From positions 124,001-188,000 of the forward strand of contig NZ_JAMTCO010000017.1 of assembly GCF_024171925.1 (NCBI RefSeq): a DNA stretch of 64,000 bases, read 5' to 3'. Of this stretch, positions 1 through 34,671 are shown piece after piece (positions within the stretch are counted from its first letter, which is position 1; each line of letters begins with the position of its first letter). Below the pieces are notes generated by a model that saw only the letters and a list, made by a program, of their open reading frames with translations, did no database searches and had not been told where the DNA came from. Origin of the DNA: Actinokineospora diospyrosa. GTDB lineage: Bacteria > Actinomycetota > Actinomycetes > Mycobacteriales > Pseudonocardiaceae. The position numbers and the translations under genes are program-made.

Positions 1-25984
<25,984 letters not shown>

Positions 25985-25999
25985 CCCCGCACACCCTTT

Positions 26000-26040
26000 C
26001 CGGGACGGCCTTCACCGCGCCGGGACCCGTGTCGTCCCGG
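26000..26040. other. Inverted repeat between SIP gene and first NRPS
   Basis: CCGGGACG (26000-26007) pairs with CGTCCCGG (26033-26040) across a 25-base loop in the 86-base gap. It could be an RNA stem affecting read-through or processing, but no U-tract follows and the role is unknown. Confidence 0.5.
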
Positions 26041-26070
26041 CGTCGGTTGGATTTCATCGGAGGAAGCGGT

Positions 26071-26883
26071 CTACTCGTCCTCGGCGTGCCCACGCCGCCA
26101 GTAGCCGCTGAAGTACACGCGCTGCTTGGTGAGGTCCCGCTCCAGCACCAGGGTCGCGCGCACGGCCTGCACGGCCGAGGACTCCCCCGCGACCCACGCG
26201 TAGGTGCGCGGGTCGACCGACTCGGCGCGCACGGCGTCGGCGAGCCGGGTTCCCGTACCCGGTTCGGCGCCATCGCGGTGCAGCCAGGTGACCGACAGGT
26301 CGGCCGCGGACCGCAACGGCTGCTCCTCGGCCGCGGAATCGACCTCCACCAGCACCCGGGCAGGCACACCTGCCGGGAGTGACGCGGCGATCCCGCTGAT
26401 CGCGGGCAGCGCTGTCTCGTCGCCGACCAGCAGGTAAGCGCTCGTGTCGGTAGGTGGGCCAAAGCTGCTCAGGCAGCCATAGAGGCCGATCTTGTCGCCT
26501 TCCCGCGCGGCAGCAGCCCAGCGCGAGGCGGGGCCGGTGTCGCCGTGCAATACGAAGTCGATGTCGAGTTCACGCTCGTCCGGTCGCGCCGCCCGCACCG
26601 TGTAGGTCCGCACGATCGGGCGCAAGCTCTCCGGGATGGCGCGCATCGCGTCCCAGAACGGGACCGCGTCCGGTACCACTACCTCGGCACCCGGGGCGGG
26701 CGGCAGCAGCACCTTGCAGCGGGGTTCCGGCCCGACCTCGGTGTAGTGCGCCAGATCCGCCCCGGTCAGGGTGATCCGCACGGTGTGCGGGGTGACCCTG
26801 GTGGTCCTGGCCACGGTGAGCCGGTACGGGCGCAACGAATCGCGTCCGGCCGGGCCCCGGCCCGCCACCGCTGGCGCGCCCAC
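26071..26883 (-). CDS. Siderophore-interacting FAD/NAD(P)H reductase (SIP family)
   Basis: About 270 residues with the flavoprotein motif RTYTVR (FAD binding) and the C-terminal SIP signature ending FSGYWRRGHAEDE. Family members (ViuB, MxcB type) reduce ferric siderophores in the cytoplasm to release iron, using NAD(P)H. I place the start at GTG 26883, three bases after the MbtH stop, giving the usual family length; a longer in-frame reading would overlap MbtH and lacks family similarity. The Shine-Dalgarno signal is weak, consistent with translational coupling. Its place between MbtH and the NRPS genes, and near an ABC pair, makes it the iron-release enzyme of this system. Confidence 0.92.
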   Translation of the reverse strand: MGAPAVAGRGPAGRDSLRPYRLTVARTTRVTPHTVRITLTGADLAHYTEVGPEPRCKVLLPPAPGAEVVVPDAVPFWDAMRAIPESLRPIVRTYTVRAARPDERELDIDFVLHGDTGPASRWAAAAREGDKIGLYGCLSSFGPPTDTSAYLLVGDETALPAISGIAASLPAGVPARVLVEVDSAAEEQPLRSAADLSVTWLHRDGAEPGTGTRLADAVRAESVDPRTYAWVAGESSAVQAVRATLVLERDLTKQRVYFSGYWRRGHAEDE

Positions 26884-26885
26884 GG

Positions 26886-27113
26886 TCAGGCGCTCGCCCG
26901 GTCGGCGTCCATCCGCTGGGCCAGGCTGCGCGGGCGCATGTCGGTCCAGGTGGCCTCGATGTGGGCGAGCACGGCGGCGCGGGTGTCCGGGCCGAACACG
27001 ACCTGCCAGCCCGCCGGGACGTCGACGAACGTCGGCCACAGCGAGTACTGGCCCTCGTCGTTGACGAGGGCGTGGAAGGTGCCGTTCTCGTCGTCGAACG
27101 GGTTGGTCGACAT
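26886..27113 (-). CDS. mbtH: MbtH-like NRPS chaperone
   Basis: 75 residues beginning [20 protein letters not shown], with the family tryptophans and the S-L-W-P and G-W-x-V-V-F-G motifs. MbtH proteins bind adenylation domains and are often needed for their solubility and activity. ATG 27113 is preferred because GAGGAG lies eight bases upstream; the GTG three codons earlier overlaps that ribosome-binding site. First gene of the NRPS operon and the gene nearest the 27144 iron box. Confidence 0.97.
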   Translation of the reverse strand: MSTNPFDDENGTFHALVNDEGQYSLWPTFVDVPAGWQVVFGPDTRAAVLAHIEATWTDMRPRSLAQRMDADRASA

Positions 27114-27143
27114 CGCGCGCACTCCTCAGGGGATACCGGAATC

Positions 27144-27162
27144 GTTGGTTAGGCTAACCTAA
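27144..27162. promoter_or_regulatory. IdeR/DmdR iron box upstream of MbtH-NRPS operon
   Basis: GTTGGTTAGGCTAACCTAA matches 17 of 19 positions of the actinobacterial consensus TWAGGTWAGSCTWACCTWA. It lies 31 bases upstream of the MbtH ATG, so Fe(II)-loaded repressor would block transcription of MbtH, SIP and both NRPS genes in iron-rich cells. Confidence 0.92.
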
Positions 27163-27220
27163 TTCGCCGGTCGGGAAAAGTGCCAGCCACCCCGGTGCGC
27201 GTTCGGTCACACAGTCGAGA

Positions 27221-28027
27221 TCAACGGTGGCCGAAAAAGTCCAGCAGCAGCGCGTTGACCGCGCCGGGCTGCTCCAAATAGCCGTAATGCCCCCCGTCGG
27301 CGACCACCTCGAAGCCAGCGCCGGGGATCGCGGCGGCGACCTCACGACTCAGGTGCGGCGGGGTGACCACATCGTCGGCGAAGGCGATGACCAGCGTGGA
27401 CGCGGTGATCCGGGCGCAGTGGGCGAGCAGTCCGGGATCGTCCACGATCGCCATCTGCGCCAGCACGCCGGGCCCCGCGGGCTGGGTGGCGAACTCGAGG
27501 ATGTCGAGCCATTCCCGCGCTTTGTCGGTGTCGAACAGCGTGCGCGGAGAAAGGTTCCACAAAGCTGTAGAAGCTGCGTGATAGCGCGGCGGCAATCGAA
27601 TGCCCGCGGCCGCCAACTCCAACTCGCCCGCGTCGAAGGCGGCGTGCAGCGCCTCTTGACGGGAGCGGGTCGCGATCAGCACGAGCCGGTCGACCAACCC
27701 GGGCCGGGTCGCAGCGACCTCAACGGCGATGCGCGCGCCGAGGGATGTACCGACAAGAGCGATCTTCGGGAGCTCCAAGTGCTCGGCAAGGGCAACGACA
27801 TCGGCTGCCATGTCGGGCACGGTGATGCCATCAGCGCACTCGGAGGTGGGCGCGATGCCCCGGTTGTCCACGGTGATCACGCGGTACCCGGCGGCGACAA
27901 GAGCGGGCTGCTGGTGCAGGTGCCACACGCGGCCTGAGCTGCCAGTGCCCATCAGCATCAGGACAGGGTCACCGGTGCCCTTGTCGTGGTAGCTCAGACT
28001 GATGCCGTTGAGGTCGACTACCGGCAC
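27221..28027 (-). CDS. Alpha/beta hydrolase (trans thioesterase or siderophore esterase candidate)
   Basis: 268 residues with the alpha/beta-hydrolase fold: nucleophile elbow GTSLG near residue 94, acid in FADDVV, histidine in DGGHYGYLEQP. GTG start overlaps the TAG of the upstream ABC gene by one base (TAGTG), so it is cotranslated with the transporter pair. Known clusters of this type carry hydrolases that release the peptide or cut the ferric siderophore. Either role fits, because no thioesterase domain is visible in the NRPS. The sequence alone does not separate them, and a general esterase remains possible. Confidence 0.8.
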   Translation of the reverse strand: MPVVDLNGISLSYHDKGTGDPVLMLMGTGSSGRVWHLHQQPALVAAGYRVITVDNRGIAPTSECADGITVPDMAADVVALAEHLELPKIALVGTSLGARIAVEVAATRPGLVDRLVLIATRSRQEALHAAFDAGELELAAAGIRLPPRYHAASTALWNLSPRTLFDTDKAREWLDILEFATQPAGPGVLAQMAIVDDPGLLAHCARITASTLVIAFADDVVTPPHLSREVAAAIPGAGFEVVADGGHYGYLEQPGAVNALLLDFFGHR

Positions 28028-29724
28028 TAGATGGCCCTTTCTTCGTGGACGACCCTTCCCTCAGCGAGCCGGACCACGCGCGGCAGCCGCTCGATGGTGG
28101 CCTCGCGGTGGGCGATGACGATGAGGGTACGGCCGGTGTGCAGCCGGTCGACAGCCCGTTCCAGGCGGGCCGAGGTCTGCGGGTCGATGTCGGCGGTGGC
28201 CTCGTCGAGGATCAGGACCGCCGGGTCGACGAGCGAGGCCCGGACCAGACCGAGGATCTGCCGCTCCCCCGCGGAGAGCCGATCACCGCGACGCCCGACG
28301 ACCGTGTCGAGGCCATCGGGCAACGACGCCACCCAATCGTCGAGGCCGAGCGCGTGCACGGCGGCGACCATGTCCTGGCGAGTTGGCGCTGTCGGCGCCA
28401 AGGCGAGGTTATCGGCGATCGTGCCATCGACCAGGTGGACCTGTTGCGGGACGAGGACAAGCCTGCCACGCAGGTCAGCCTCATCGAGGTCGGCGAGGTC
28501 GACCCCGCCGAAGGTGACCTTGCCGCGGTCAGGGGTGTAGAGGCCGCTAAGCAGCTTGGCGAGGGTTGTCTTACCGGAGCCCGTTTGGCCTACCAGCCCA
28601 GCGCGGTCGCCTTCGGTGAAGGACACCGAAACATCGTGCAGTACCTCGGATCCGTTGACGTAGGCATAGCCAAGATCCGAAGTGGACAGTTCCGCGCGCT
28701 CGGGAGCCGTAGCGGACGCGCCGCTCTTACCTTGCCGCTCGGTCGCGTCCAGGAGGTCGAGCAGTCGGGCAAGGCCAACGCGGGCGAGCTGCATCTCGGC
28801 CAAGAGCTCGGAGAGGTTGAGTACGCCCTCGAACAGGTTCCTGGTGGCCAGCACGAACACCACGACGGTGCCGACGCTGATCTGGTCGGAGGTCACGAAC
28901 CACACGCCGAGGAGCAGCAGCACGGCGGTGGAGAGGCCCTCAAGCAGACTCATCGTCTCTAGGCGGTTCTGCACCGCGACCGTGCGGTTGGCCGCTTTAA
29001 GTGCCTCATCGTTCGATCGGCCGAAGCGGCGCAACCGAGCACCGACACCGCCGCCGAGCCGCAGCGTCTCCCCCGCCGCGACGAACTCGGTGAACTGGGC
29101 GGCCATGGTGGCCTCGGCGGCGGCCTGGTCGCCGAACGCGTCGTCGGCGTCGCGCTCGAACCAGCGCAGCACCAGCACCGCGGCGGGCACGAAGACCGCC
29201 AGCAGGATCAGGGTCAGCAGCCAGGAGTAGGCGAGCAGGACCACGATCGTCATGCTCAGCGTGATCAGGGCGCCGAGCAGGTCGGGCAGGCTGGCGCGGA
29301 CGAACTGGGCCAATTCGGCGACCTCGCCGGTGCTGCGGCGCAGCAGGTCACCGGTGCGGTGCGCCTCGATGAAGCGCAGCGGCGCGGTCGCGAGCCGGTC
29401 CACGACCAGTTCCCGCAGGTGCCGCACGACCCGCTCGCCGACCGAGGTGAGCTGCAACTCGGCGGCGGCGAGCAGCACGAGCCTGCACAGCGTCAGTCCG
29501 ACGAGGACGAACACCGCCAGCCACAACCCGTCCCGGTCCTTGCCGAGCACCGCGTCCACGCCCGACCCGATGACCGGGGCGATGCCGACCACGGCCGCGG
29601 TGGCCGCGGCGGTGGTGAGCAGGGCGGCCGCGATGCGCCAGCGGTGCGACCGCAGGTAGGGCCAGAAGCGGCGCAGCACACCCTTGGTGGACGGCGCCTC
29701 GGCGAGGGTGCGGATCTCAGCCAC
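28027..29724 (-). CDS. ABC half-transporter (TMD-NBD), catalytic-site subunit
   Basis: 565 residues: an exporter-type membrane domain (about 1-320) and a nucleotide-binding domain with Walker A GQTGSGKTT, Walker B LILDEATADID with the catalytic Glu, H-loop IVIAHRE, and an unusual signature LSAGERQ instead of LSGGQ. It overlaps the next gene upstream by eight bases and so is made with it as a pair. Paired half-transporters beside a SIP protein recall the mycobacterial siderophore importer IrtAB, but export as in CchG/CchI-type systems is equally possible. Confidence 0.93.
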   Translation of the reverse strand: MAEIRTLAEAPSTKGVLRRFWPYLRSHRWRIAAALLTTAAATAAVVGIAPVIGSGVDAVLGKDRDGLWLAVFVLVGLTLCRLVLLAAAELQLTSVGERVVRHLRELVVDRLATAPLRFIEAHRTGDLLRRSTGEVAELAQFVRASLPDLLGALITLSMTIVVLLAYSWLLTLILLAVFVPAAVLVLRWFERDADDAFGDQAAAEATMAAQFTEFVAAGETLRLGGGVGARLRRFGRSNDEALKAANRTVAVQNRLETMSLLEGLSTAVLLLLGVWFVTSDQISVGTVVVFVLATRNLFEGVLNLSELLAEMQLARVGLARLLDLLDATERQGKSGASATAPERAELSTSDLGYAYVNGSEVLHDVSVSFTEGDRAGLVGQTGSGKTTLAKLLSGLYTPDRGKVTFGGVDLADLDEADLRGRLVLVPQQVHLVDGTIADNLALAPTAPTRQDMVAAVHALGLDDWVASLPDGLDTVVGRRGDRLSAGERQILGLVRASLVDPAVLILDEATADIDPQTSARLERAVDRLHTGRTLIVIAHREATIERLPRVVRLAEGRVVHEERAI

Positions 29725-31351
29725 CGACGACCTCCATGTCTTCGGCGAGGGTGATCAAGCGGTCCGCGGCGGCGACAACGGCCGGGCGGTGCGTGACGAA
29801 GATGATCGCGGTGTCGGGAGACCAGTCGCGCAGCCTGCGCAAGATGGTGCGCTCGGTGTCGGCGTCGACCGCGGAGGTGACGTCATCGAGCACCAGGACC
29901 GGCGGCTTGTCCAGCAGACCCCGAGCCAACGCGAGCCGTTGGACCTGCCCGCCGGAGAGAGTCTCACCGCGCTCGCCCACGACGGTGTCGTAACCGTCGG
30001 GGAGGCCCTCGATGAACTCGTCGAGGGCGGCGACGCGGCAGGCCTCACGCACGAGGTCGAGATCGATGTCCCGGTCAAGAGTGATGTTGTCGCGGATCGT
30101 GCCGGATAGCACCACCGGGCGCTGCGGCACCACGCCGATGCGGCGCCACACCTGCTCCGGGTCGGCCAGCCGCAGGTCGATCCCTCCGAAGTGGACGGTG
30201 CCGTGCTCGGGATCGTCCAACCGGCACAGCAACCGCACCAGCACCGACTTGCCGGACCCGGTCGGGCCGGTCACGACGACCAACTCCCCCGGACCGGCGA
30301 CCAGGTCGACCGGGTCGAGCACGGTGCGGCCCTCGCGCACCGCGGTGACGCCGACGGCGGCGAGCATGCCGGTCTCGGGCAGCGGCCGCGGGTCGGCGGG
30401 GGCGGCGACGGCGGGGCGGGCGGCCAGCACCTCGGCCACGCGCGCCGCGGCGACCCTGGCCTGGCCGCGGTTGACCAGCAGGTCGACCAGGACGGTCACG
30501 GCGACCGTCATGGTGATCATCCAGGAGGTGAAGGCGACCAGGGAGCCGACGCTGATCCGGCCGTCGATGGCGGCGAGCCCGCCGACCGCGAGGCCGATCG
30601 CCACGGCCAGCCGCAGCAGCGCGGGCGGGGCGGAGACCCACCACGCCGAGATCCGGGCCACGCCCAGGGTGTGCCGGGTGACGTGCGCGCTGACCTCGGT
30701 GTGCCTGCGCACCAGCACCTGCTCGCCGCCAAGGCCGCGCACCGCGGCGCTGGCCGAGAGCAGGTCCTCCACCGCGTCCGCGCGGGTACCGTGCGCGCCG
30801 GAGAGGCGCTCGTTGGCGGCGCGGTACCGGCCGGGGAACTGGGCGTTGAGCAGGCCGAGCAGCGGCATCGCGACCAGCAGCACGGTGAGCAGCACCGGGT
30901 CGAGCACGGCGACCGCGGGCACCACGACCAGCACGGTCACCGCGACCCGCGACCAGCGGGTCAGCCCCTGCACCCAGGCGGTGATCATCTCGGTGTCCCT
31001 GGTGACCCGCATCGCGAGGTCACCTCGGCCGAACGGCGCGAGGGCGGCGCGGTCGAGGGCACCGACGCGGTGCGCGAGGTCGGCGCGCAGGGCGTGCGCG
31101 ATCCGGTTGGCGGCCAGGTTCGCCCACCACTTGCCCGCGATCGCGGCGGTGAGCATGACGAGGGCGACCACGGCGGTGGTGACCGACCAGAACGCGGTGC
31201 GGCCGGTGTCGCCGGGCGCGATGCCCTCGTCGAGGCCGTGTTGGACGCACCACGGCAGGGCGAGCAGCGCGGCCTGTTGGACCACCGTGGCGGCCAGGCC
31301 CGCGCCGAGCACGACCCGCTCCCCCCGCAGGCCGCTGCGCAGCAGATCCAC
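29717..31351 (-). CDS. ABC half-transporter (TMD-NBD), degenerate-site subunit
   Basis: 544 residues with about six membrane segments followed by a nucleotide-binding domain: Walker A GPTGSGKS, canonical signature LSGGQVQR, H-loop FVTHRP. Walker B reads LVLDDVTSAVD, with Asp where the catalytic Glu should be. The partner has the degenerate signature LSAGE. Together these are the hallmarks of a heterodimeric ABC transporter with one active and one degenerate ATP site. GTG start 31351 has GGGAGG eight bases upstream. First gene of a three-gene unit with the partner half-transporter and the hydrolase. Confidence 0.93.
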   Translation of the reverse strand: MDLLRSGLRGERVVLGAGLAATVVQQAALLALPWCVQHGLDEGIAPGDTGRTAFWSVTTAVVALVMLTAAIAGKWWANLAANRIAHALRADLAHRVGALDRAALAPFGRGDLAMRVTRDTEMITAWVQGLTRWSRVAVTVLVVVPAVAVLDPVLLTVLLVAMPLLGLLNAQFPGRYRAANERLSGAHGTRADAVEDLLSASAAVRGLGGEQVLVRRHTEVSAHVTRHTLGVARISAWWVSAPPALLRLAVAIGLAVGGLAAIDGRISVGSLVAFTSWMITMTVAVTVLVDLLVNRGQARVAAARVAEVLAARPAVAAPADPRPLPETGMLAAVGVTAVREGRTVLDPVDLVAGPGELVVVTGPTGSGKSVLVRLLCRLDDPEHGTVHFGGIDLRLADPEQVWRRIGVVPQRPVVLSGTIRDNITLDRDIDLDLVREACRVAALDEFIEGLPDGYDTVVGERGETLSGGQVQRLALARGLLDKPPVLVLDDVTSAVDADTERTILRRLRDWSPDTAIIFVTHRPAVVAAADRLITLAEDMEVVGG

Positions 31352-31396
31352 CCCGGTGTCCTCCCTGTGGGCGCGCGCGAGTCAGGGCGCGCTAAG

Positions 31397-31415
31397 AAAA
31401 GTTAGGTCATCCTTA
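31397..31415. promoter_or_regulatory. Weak candidate iron box upstream of ABC operon
   Basis: Read on the minus strand, TAAGGATGACCTAACTTTT matches about 14 of 19 positions of the iron-box consensus, keeping AGG on the left and CTAAC on the right. It lies about 46 bases upstream of the ABC GTG start. The centre is poor, so binding is uncertain. Confidence 0.5.
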
Positions 31416-31447
31416 CTTGCCACCCGGTGGGGTGTCAATGTGATGGA

Positions 31448-32488
31448 TCAGCGCCGTCCGGAACGCCACTCACTCGCCAACAACCAGGCAAGGTAGAGCC
31501 CACCGAGAGCGGCAGTGGCAACTCCGACCGGTAGCGCGTTCTGGCCGAAAACGCGTTGCGACAACACATCTCCTGCCAGCAATAGCGCCCCACCCATGGC
31601 CGCGGCGGGCAATATGGCGACCCCGGCCGAACCGGCCAGTCGACGCGCCAACTGTGGCGCGGCAAGTGCGACGAACGCGATAGGACCCGCGCACGCGGTC
31701 GCCACTGCTGTAAGGGCAACGCTGATGACAACAAGCGCGAGACGGGTGGGCTCGGTGCGGATGCCGAGCATGGTCGCGGTCTCGTCACCCATCTCGAGTA
31801 GACCCAACCTTCGGCCTAGCACCAATGCGGCCGGAAGGAGGAGCGCGAGCGCTATAGCTACCGGAAGTACTTCCGACCAGCCCCGACCGTTAAGGCTGCC
31901 GACGAGCCAAACCTGGGCTGATTGGGCTTGACGAAGACCGGCCCTGGTGAGGATGTAGGTGTTCAGCGAACCCAGGACGGCTGTGACGCCGATGCCAATG
32001 AGGATCAGTCGATAGCCCTGGACGCCTGCCCTATAGGCGAGTCCGTACACGATGATCGCCGCGACGATGCCGCCCGCGATAGAACCCAGGGCGATCTCGG
32101 TGATCCCGCCGCCGAAGACGATCAGCACGAGGATGGCGCCGGTGGCGGAGCCGGTGGAGAAGCCGATGATGTCGGGGCTGCCCAGGGGGTTGCGGGACAG
32201 GCTCTGGAAGATCGCGCCGCTGATCCCCAGCGCGGCACCGACGATGACCGCGATGGTCACCCTGGGCAGGCGCAGGTCGAAGACGATGTACTTCTGGCCG
32301 CCGGTGCCCGCGCCGTTGAGCGTGTTCAGCAACTGGGTCAGGTTCAGGGGGAAGTCGCCGGTGAGCATGCCGAGCACGGCGAGACCAAGCGTGGCCACGA
32401 GCAAGGCGATGACCACGATGATCGCGCGGGGGTGAGCTCGGGTGGACAGGCCACCGACGCGCAGGGGGATGCCGGTCACCAGGCTCAT
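31448..32488 (-). CDS. FecCD-family iron-siderophore permease, second subunit
   Basis: 346 residues of mostly hydrophobic segments with FecCD motifs (LRLPRVTIAVIVGAALGISG, SRNPLGSPDIIG). The start is ATG 32488, which overlaps the preceding permease stop as ATGA; a longer in-frame reading upstream is an artefact. Together with the neighbour it should form the membrane channel of a BtuCD-like ferric-siderophore importer. No ATPase or binding-protein gene follows; the next gene downstream is the ABC half-transporter operon. Confidence 0.95.
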   Translation of the reverse strand: MSLVTGIPLRVGGLSTRAHPRAIIVVIALLVATLGLAVLGMLTGDFPLNLTQLLNTLNGAGTGGQKYIVFDLRLPRVTIAVIVGAALGISGAIFQSLSRNPLGSPDIIGFSTGSATGAILVLIVFGGGITEIALGSIAGGIVAAIIVYGLAYRAGVQGYRLILIGIGVTAVLGSLNTYILTRAGLRQAQSAQVWLVGSLNGRGWSEVLPVAIALALLLPAALVLGRRLGLLEMGDETATMLGIRTEPTRLALVVISVALTAVATACAGPIAFVALAAPQLARRLAGSAGVAILPAAAMGGALLLAGDVLSQRVFGQNALPVGVATAALGGLYLAWLLASEWRSGRR

Positions 32489-33462
32489 AGGTGAGCCAGT
32501 TTCCGGCGCCTGCACAGCGCGATGAACACCGGGGCGCCGACGAAGGCGGTGATGATCCCGACCTCCATCTCCCGGGGCGAGATGATCAACCGGCCGACCA
32601 CGTCCGCGCCGAGCAGCAGCACCGGACCGAGCAGGGCGCACAGCGGCAGCACCCGCCGCAGGTCCGGCCCGACGACGGCGCGGGCCATGTGCGGCACGGT
32701 CAGCCCGATGAACGCGATCGGCCCCACCGCGGCCGTCGCGGCCCCGCAGAGCAGGGTGATCGCCGCCGCGGAACCGAGCCGGACGGTGCTCAGGTTGACC
32801 CCGAGCGCGCGCCCGGTCTCGTCGCCGAGTGCGATCGCGTTGAGCGGCGCGGCCAGCCCGGCCGCGATGAGCAGCCCGGCGAGGATGAACCAGTGGACCT
32901 GCGACACGACGTCCATGCCGCGCTGGTCGAGCGAGCCGATCTGCCAGAACCGGAACTGCTGGAACGCCGCCGGGTCGAGCACGATCGTCGCGGCCACGAA
33001 CGCGCCGAGGGTCGCGGTGATGGCCGCGCCTGCGAGCACCATCCGCTCCGGGGTCACCGCGCGCCCGGTCGAGCCGAGCAGGTAGACCAGGGTGGACGCG
33101 ACGGCGGCGCCGAGGAAGGCGAACCAGATGTAGCCGCCGACGGTGGTGATGCCGAAGAAGGCGATGGCGGCCACGACCGCGGTGGAGGCACCGATGTCGA
33201 CGCCGAGCAGGGCGGGGTCGGCGAGCGGGTTGCGGGTCAGCGACTGCATCAGCGCGCCAGCGACGCCGAGCGCGACGCCGACGAGCAGGCCGAGCAGCGT
33301 GCGCGGGACCCGCCGGTCCCAGATGATCGTCGCCTCGTCACCGGTGGGCAGCGCCCCGGTCAGCACGTCCCAGACGGTCGAGAGGGGGATGGTCCGGGAC
33401 CCGATCGCCACGCTGGCCAGGAGGACGAGGACCAACCCCACCCCGAGTAAGCCGACCCGCAC
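32485..33462 (-). CDS. FecCD-family iron-siderophore permease, first subunit
   Basis: 325 residues with about nine or ten membrane segments and motifs RVPRTLLGLLVGVALGVAG, TRNPLADPALLG and GPIAFIGLTVPHMAR. GTG start 33462 has GGGAGG just upstream. A strong iron box sits 35 bases before the start, so this two-gene unit is expected to be induced in iron starvation. Heterodimeric partner of the following permease. Confidence 0.95.
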   Translation of the reverse strand: MRVGLLGVGLVLVLLASVAIGSRTIPLSTVWDVLTGALPTGDEATIIWDRRVPRTLLGLLVGVALGVAGALMQSLTRNPLADPALLGVDIGASTAVVAAIAFFGITTVGGYIWFAFLGAAVASTLVYLLGSTGRAVTPERMVLAGAAITATLGAFVAATIVLDPAAFQQFRFWQIGSLDQRGMDVVSQVHWFILAGLLIAAGLAAPLNAIALGDETGRALGVNLSTVRLGSAAAITLLCGAATAAVGPIAFIGLTVPHMARAVVGPDLRRVLPLCALLGPVLLLGADVVGRLIISPREMEVGIITAFVGAPVFIALCRRRKLAHL

Positions 33463-33497
33463 CGCACCTCCCAGACCACCAAGACCACCCTGTGAAC

Positions 33498-33516
33498 TCA
33501 GGTTAGGCTCACCTTA
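33498..33516. promoter_or_regulatory. IdeR/DmdR iron box upstream of FecCD genes
   Basis: TCAGGTTAGGCTCACCTTA matches 17 of 19 positions of the degenerate consensus. It lies 35 bases before the permease start. The last codons of the upstream HAD gene (stop at 33509) run into the box. Confidence 0.9.
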
Positions 33517-34141
33517 GCTCGCCCAGGTCGCGCACCCACTGGACCCCCTCCACCTCGAACTCGGGTCCAACGCCGACGAACCCGAAGCCCGCACCCCTGG
33601 CCGCGTGCAGGTCCATGAGCGCGTCCCCGATGTAGACGGTGTCGGCGTCGCGGACGCCACTCTTGGCGAGGATCCGCCGGGCTTCCGCGAAGACCTCGGG
33701 GTCGGGCTTGTGCTTGGTCGTCCTATCGGCACCGTGCACGAACGCGAGGCGGTCGGCGGAGAAGCCCGCGTGGTGGAGGTCGGTGATGGCGGGGTCGGTG
33801 TTGGCGGAGGTGACGACGCCTACGTGGGTGCCGTTGTCGAGGAGGGCTTGAACGAGGTCCAGGGCTCCCGTGGCAGCGGTCTTGCGATAGAGGTGTTCGA
33901 GGCTGAGGTTGGCGGCCTTCATCTCGTCTAGAGGTGCGGAGTGGCGGTAGAGGAGCCCGATCAACTGGTCGTACGGCTTGCCCCAGTGCTCTCTTAGCTC
34001 GTCTTCGCTGAGCTCAATCCCGTAGAACCGCGCAGCCACGGCTTGGTGGTGTGCCCACTTGACGACTCGAGTGATGAGCAACGTGTCATCCAGGTCGAAG
34101 ACCACCGCCTTCGCCTGCCACACGACATCGCGAACCCCCAC
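33509..34141 (-). CDS. HAD-superfamily phosphatase
   Basis: About 210 residues with all HAD motifs: FDLDDTLL (nucleophile Asp), VVTSAN (motif II), KHKPDPEVF (motif III Lys) and YIGDALMD (motif IV). The cap insertion places it with phosphoglycolate-phosphatase-like enzymes; the substrate is unknown. I choose GTG 34141 because GGAGG lies four bases upstream; the alternative GTG 34168 would add nine residues. It sits 51 bases behind a MarR gene. Its stop lies inside the iron box of the permease operon, so it is probably not part of that operon. Confidence 0.88.
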   Translation of the reverse strand: MGVRDVVWQAKAVVFDLDDTLLITRVVKWAHHQAVAARFYGIELSEDELREHWGKPYDQLIGLLYRHSAPLDEMKAANLSLEHLYRKTAATGALDLVQALLDNGTHVGVVTSANTDPAITDLHHAGFSADRLAFVHGADRTTKHKPDPEVFAEARRILAKSGVRDADTVYIGDALMDLHAARGAGFGFVGVGPEFEVEGVQWVRDLGELR

Positions 34142-34192
34142 TACGCCTCCCTCACCTTCACCGACCACGGAGAGCCGCCCTCACGCTAGCGG

Positions 34193-34642
34193 TCACTCCT
34201 CCGCTGCGAGCGCCGCCGAGAGGCGGCTGTAGATGTCGTCGAGGGCGGCCAGGTCGGCGTCGGTAAGAGGGTCGAGGAAGGTCCTTCGGACGGTCGCCAC
34301 GTGGTCTGGGGCGGCGGCGGTGATGGCGGCTCGACCCTCGGGGGTGAGGCGGACCATGGCGCCCCGGGCGTCGTCGGGGCAGGTTTCCCGGGTTATCAGG
34401 GCTCGGGACTCCATGCGGCTGAGGTGGTGGGAGAGCCTGCTGCGCTCCCAGCCGACGGCGGTGGCCAGGTCGCGGGCCCTGACCAGGCCGTCCGGGGACT
34501 CCGAGAGGGGCACGAGCAGGGCGTAGTCGGCGAGGGAGAGGCCGCTGTCGCGGGCCAGGCGGCGTTCCAGGACGGCCTGGAGGTCGCGGTGCAGGGCCAG
34601 GTGGGCCCGCCAGACGCGGGCCTCGCGGTCGTTGAGCCACAT
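34193..34642 (-). CDS. MarR-family transcriptional regulator
   Basis: 149 residues with a winged-helix core (LSLADYALLVPLSE, RDLATAVGWERSRLSHHLSRME, LTPEGRAA). ATG 34642 has GGGAG nine bases upstream. It is divergent from a flavin monooxygenase across a 62-base gap that contains an inverted repeat, so it probably represses that gene and itself. The ligand is unknown; MarR proteins often sense phenolics or oxidants. Confidence 0.93.
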   Translation of the reverse strand: MWLNDREARVWRAHLALHRDLQAVLERRLARDSGLSLADYALLVPLSESPDGLVRARDLATAVGWERSRLSHHLSRMESRALITRETCPDDARGAMVRLTPEGRAAITAAAPDHVATVRRTFLDPLTDADLAALDDIYSRLSAALAAEE

Positions 34643-34671
34643 GCGGGGAAGCTCCCGTCCACCAAGTTTGT

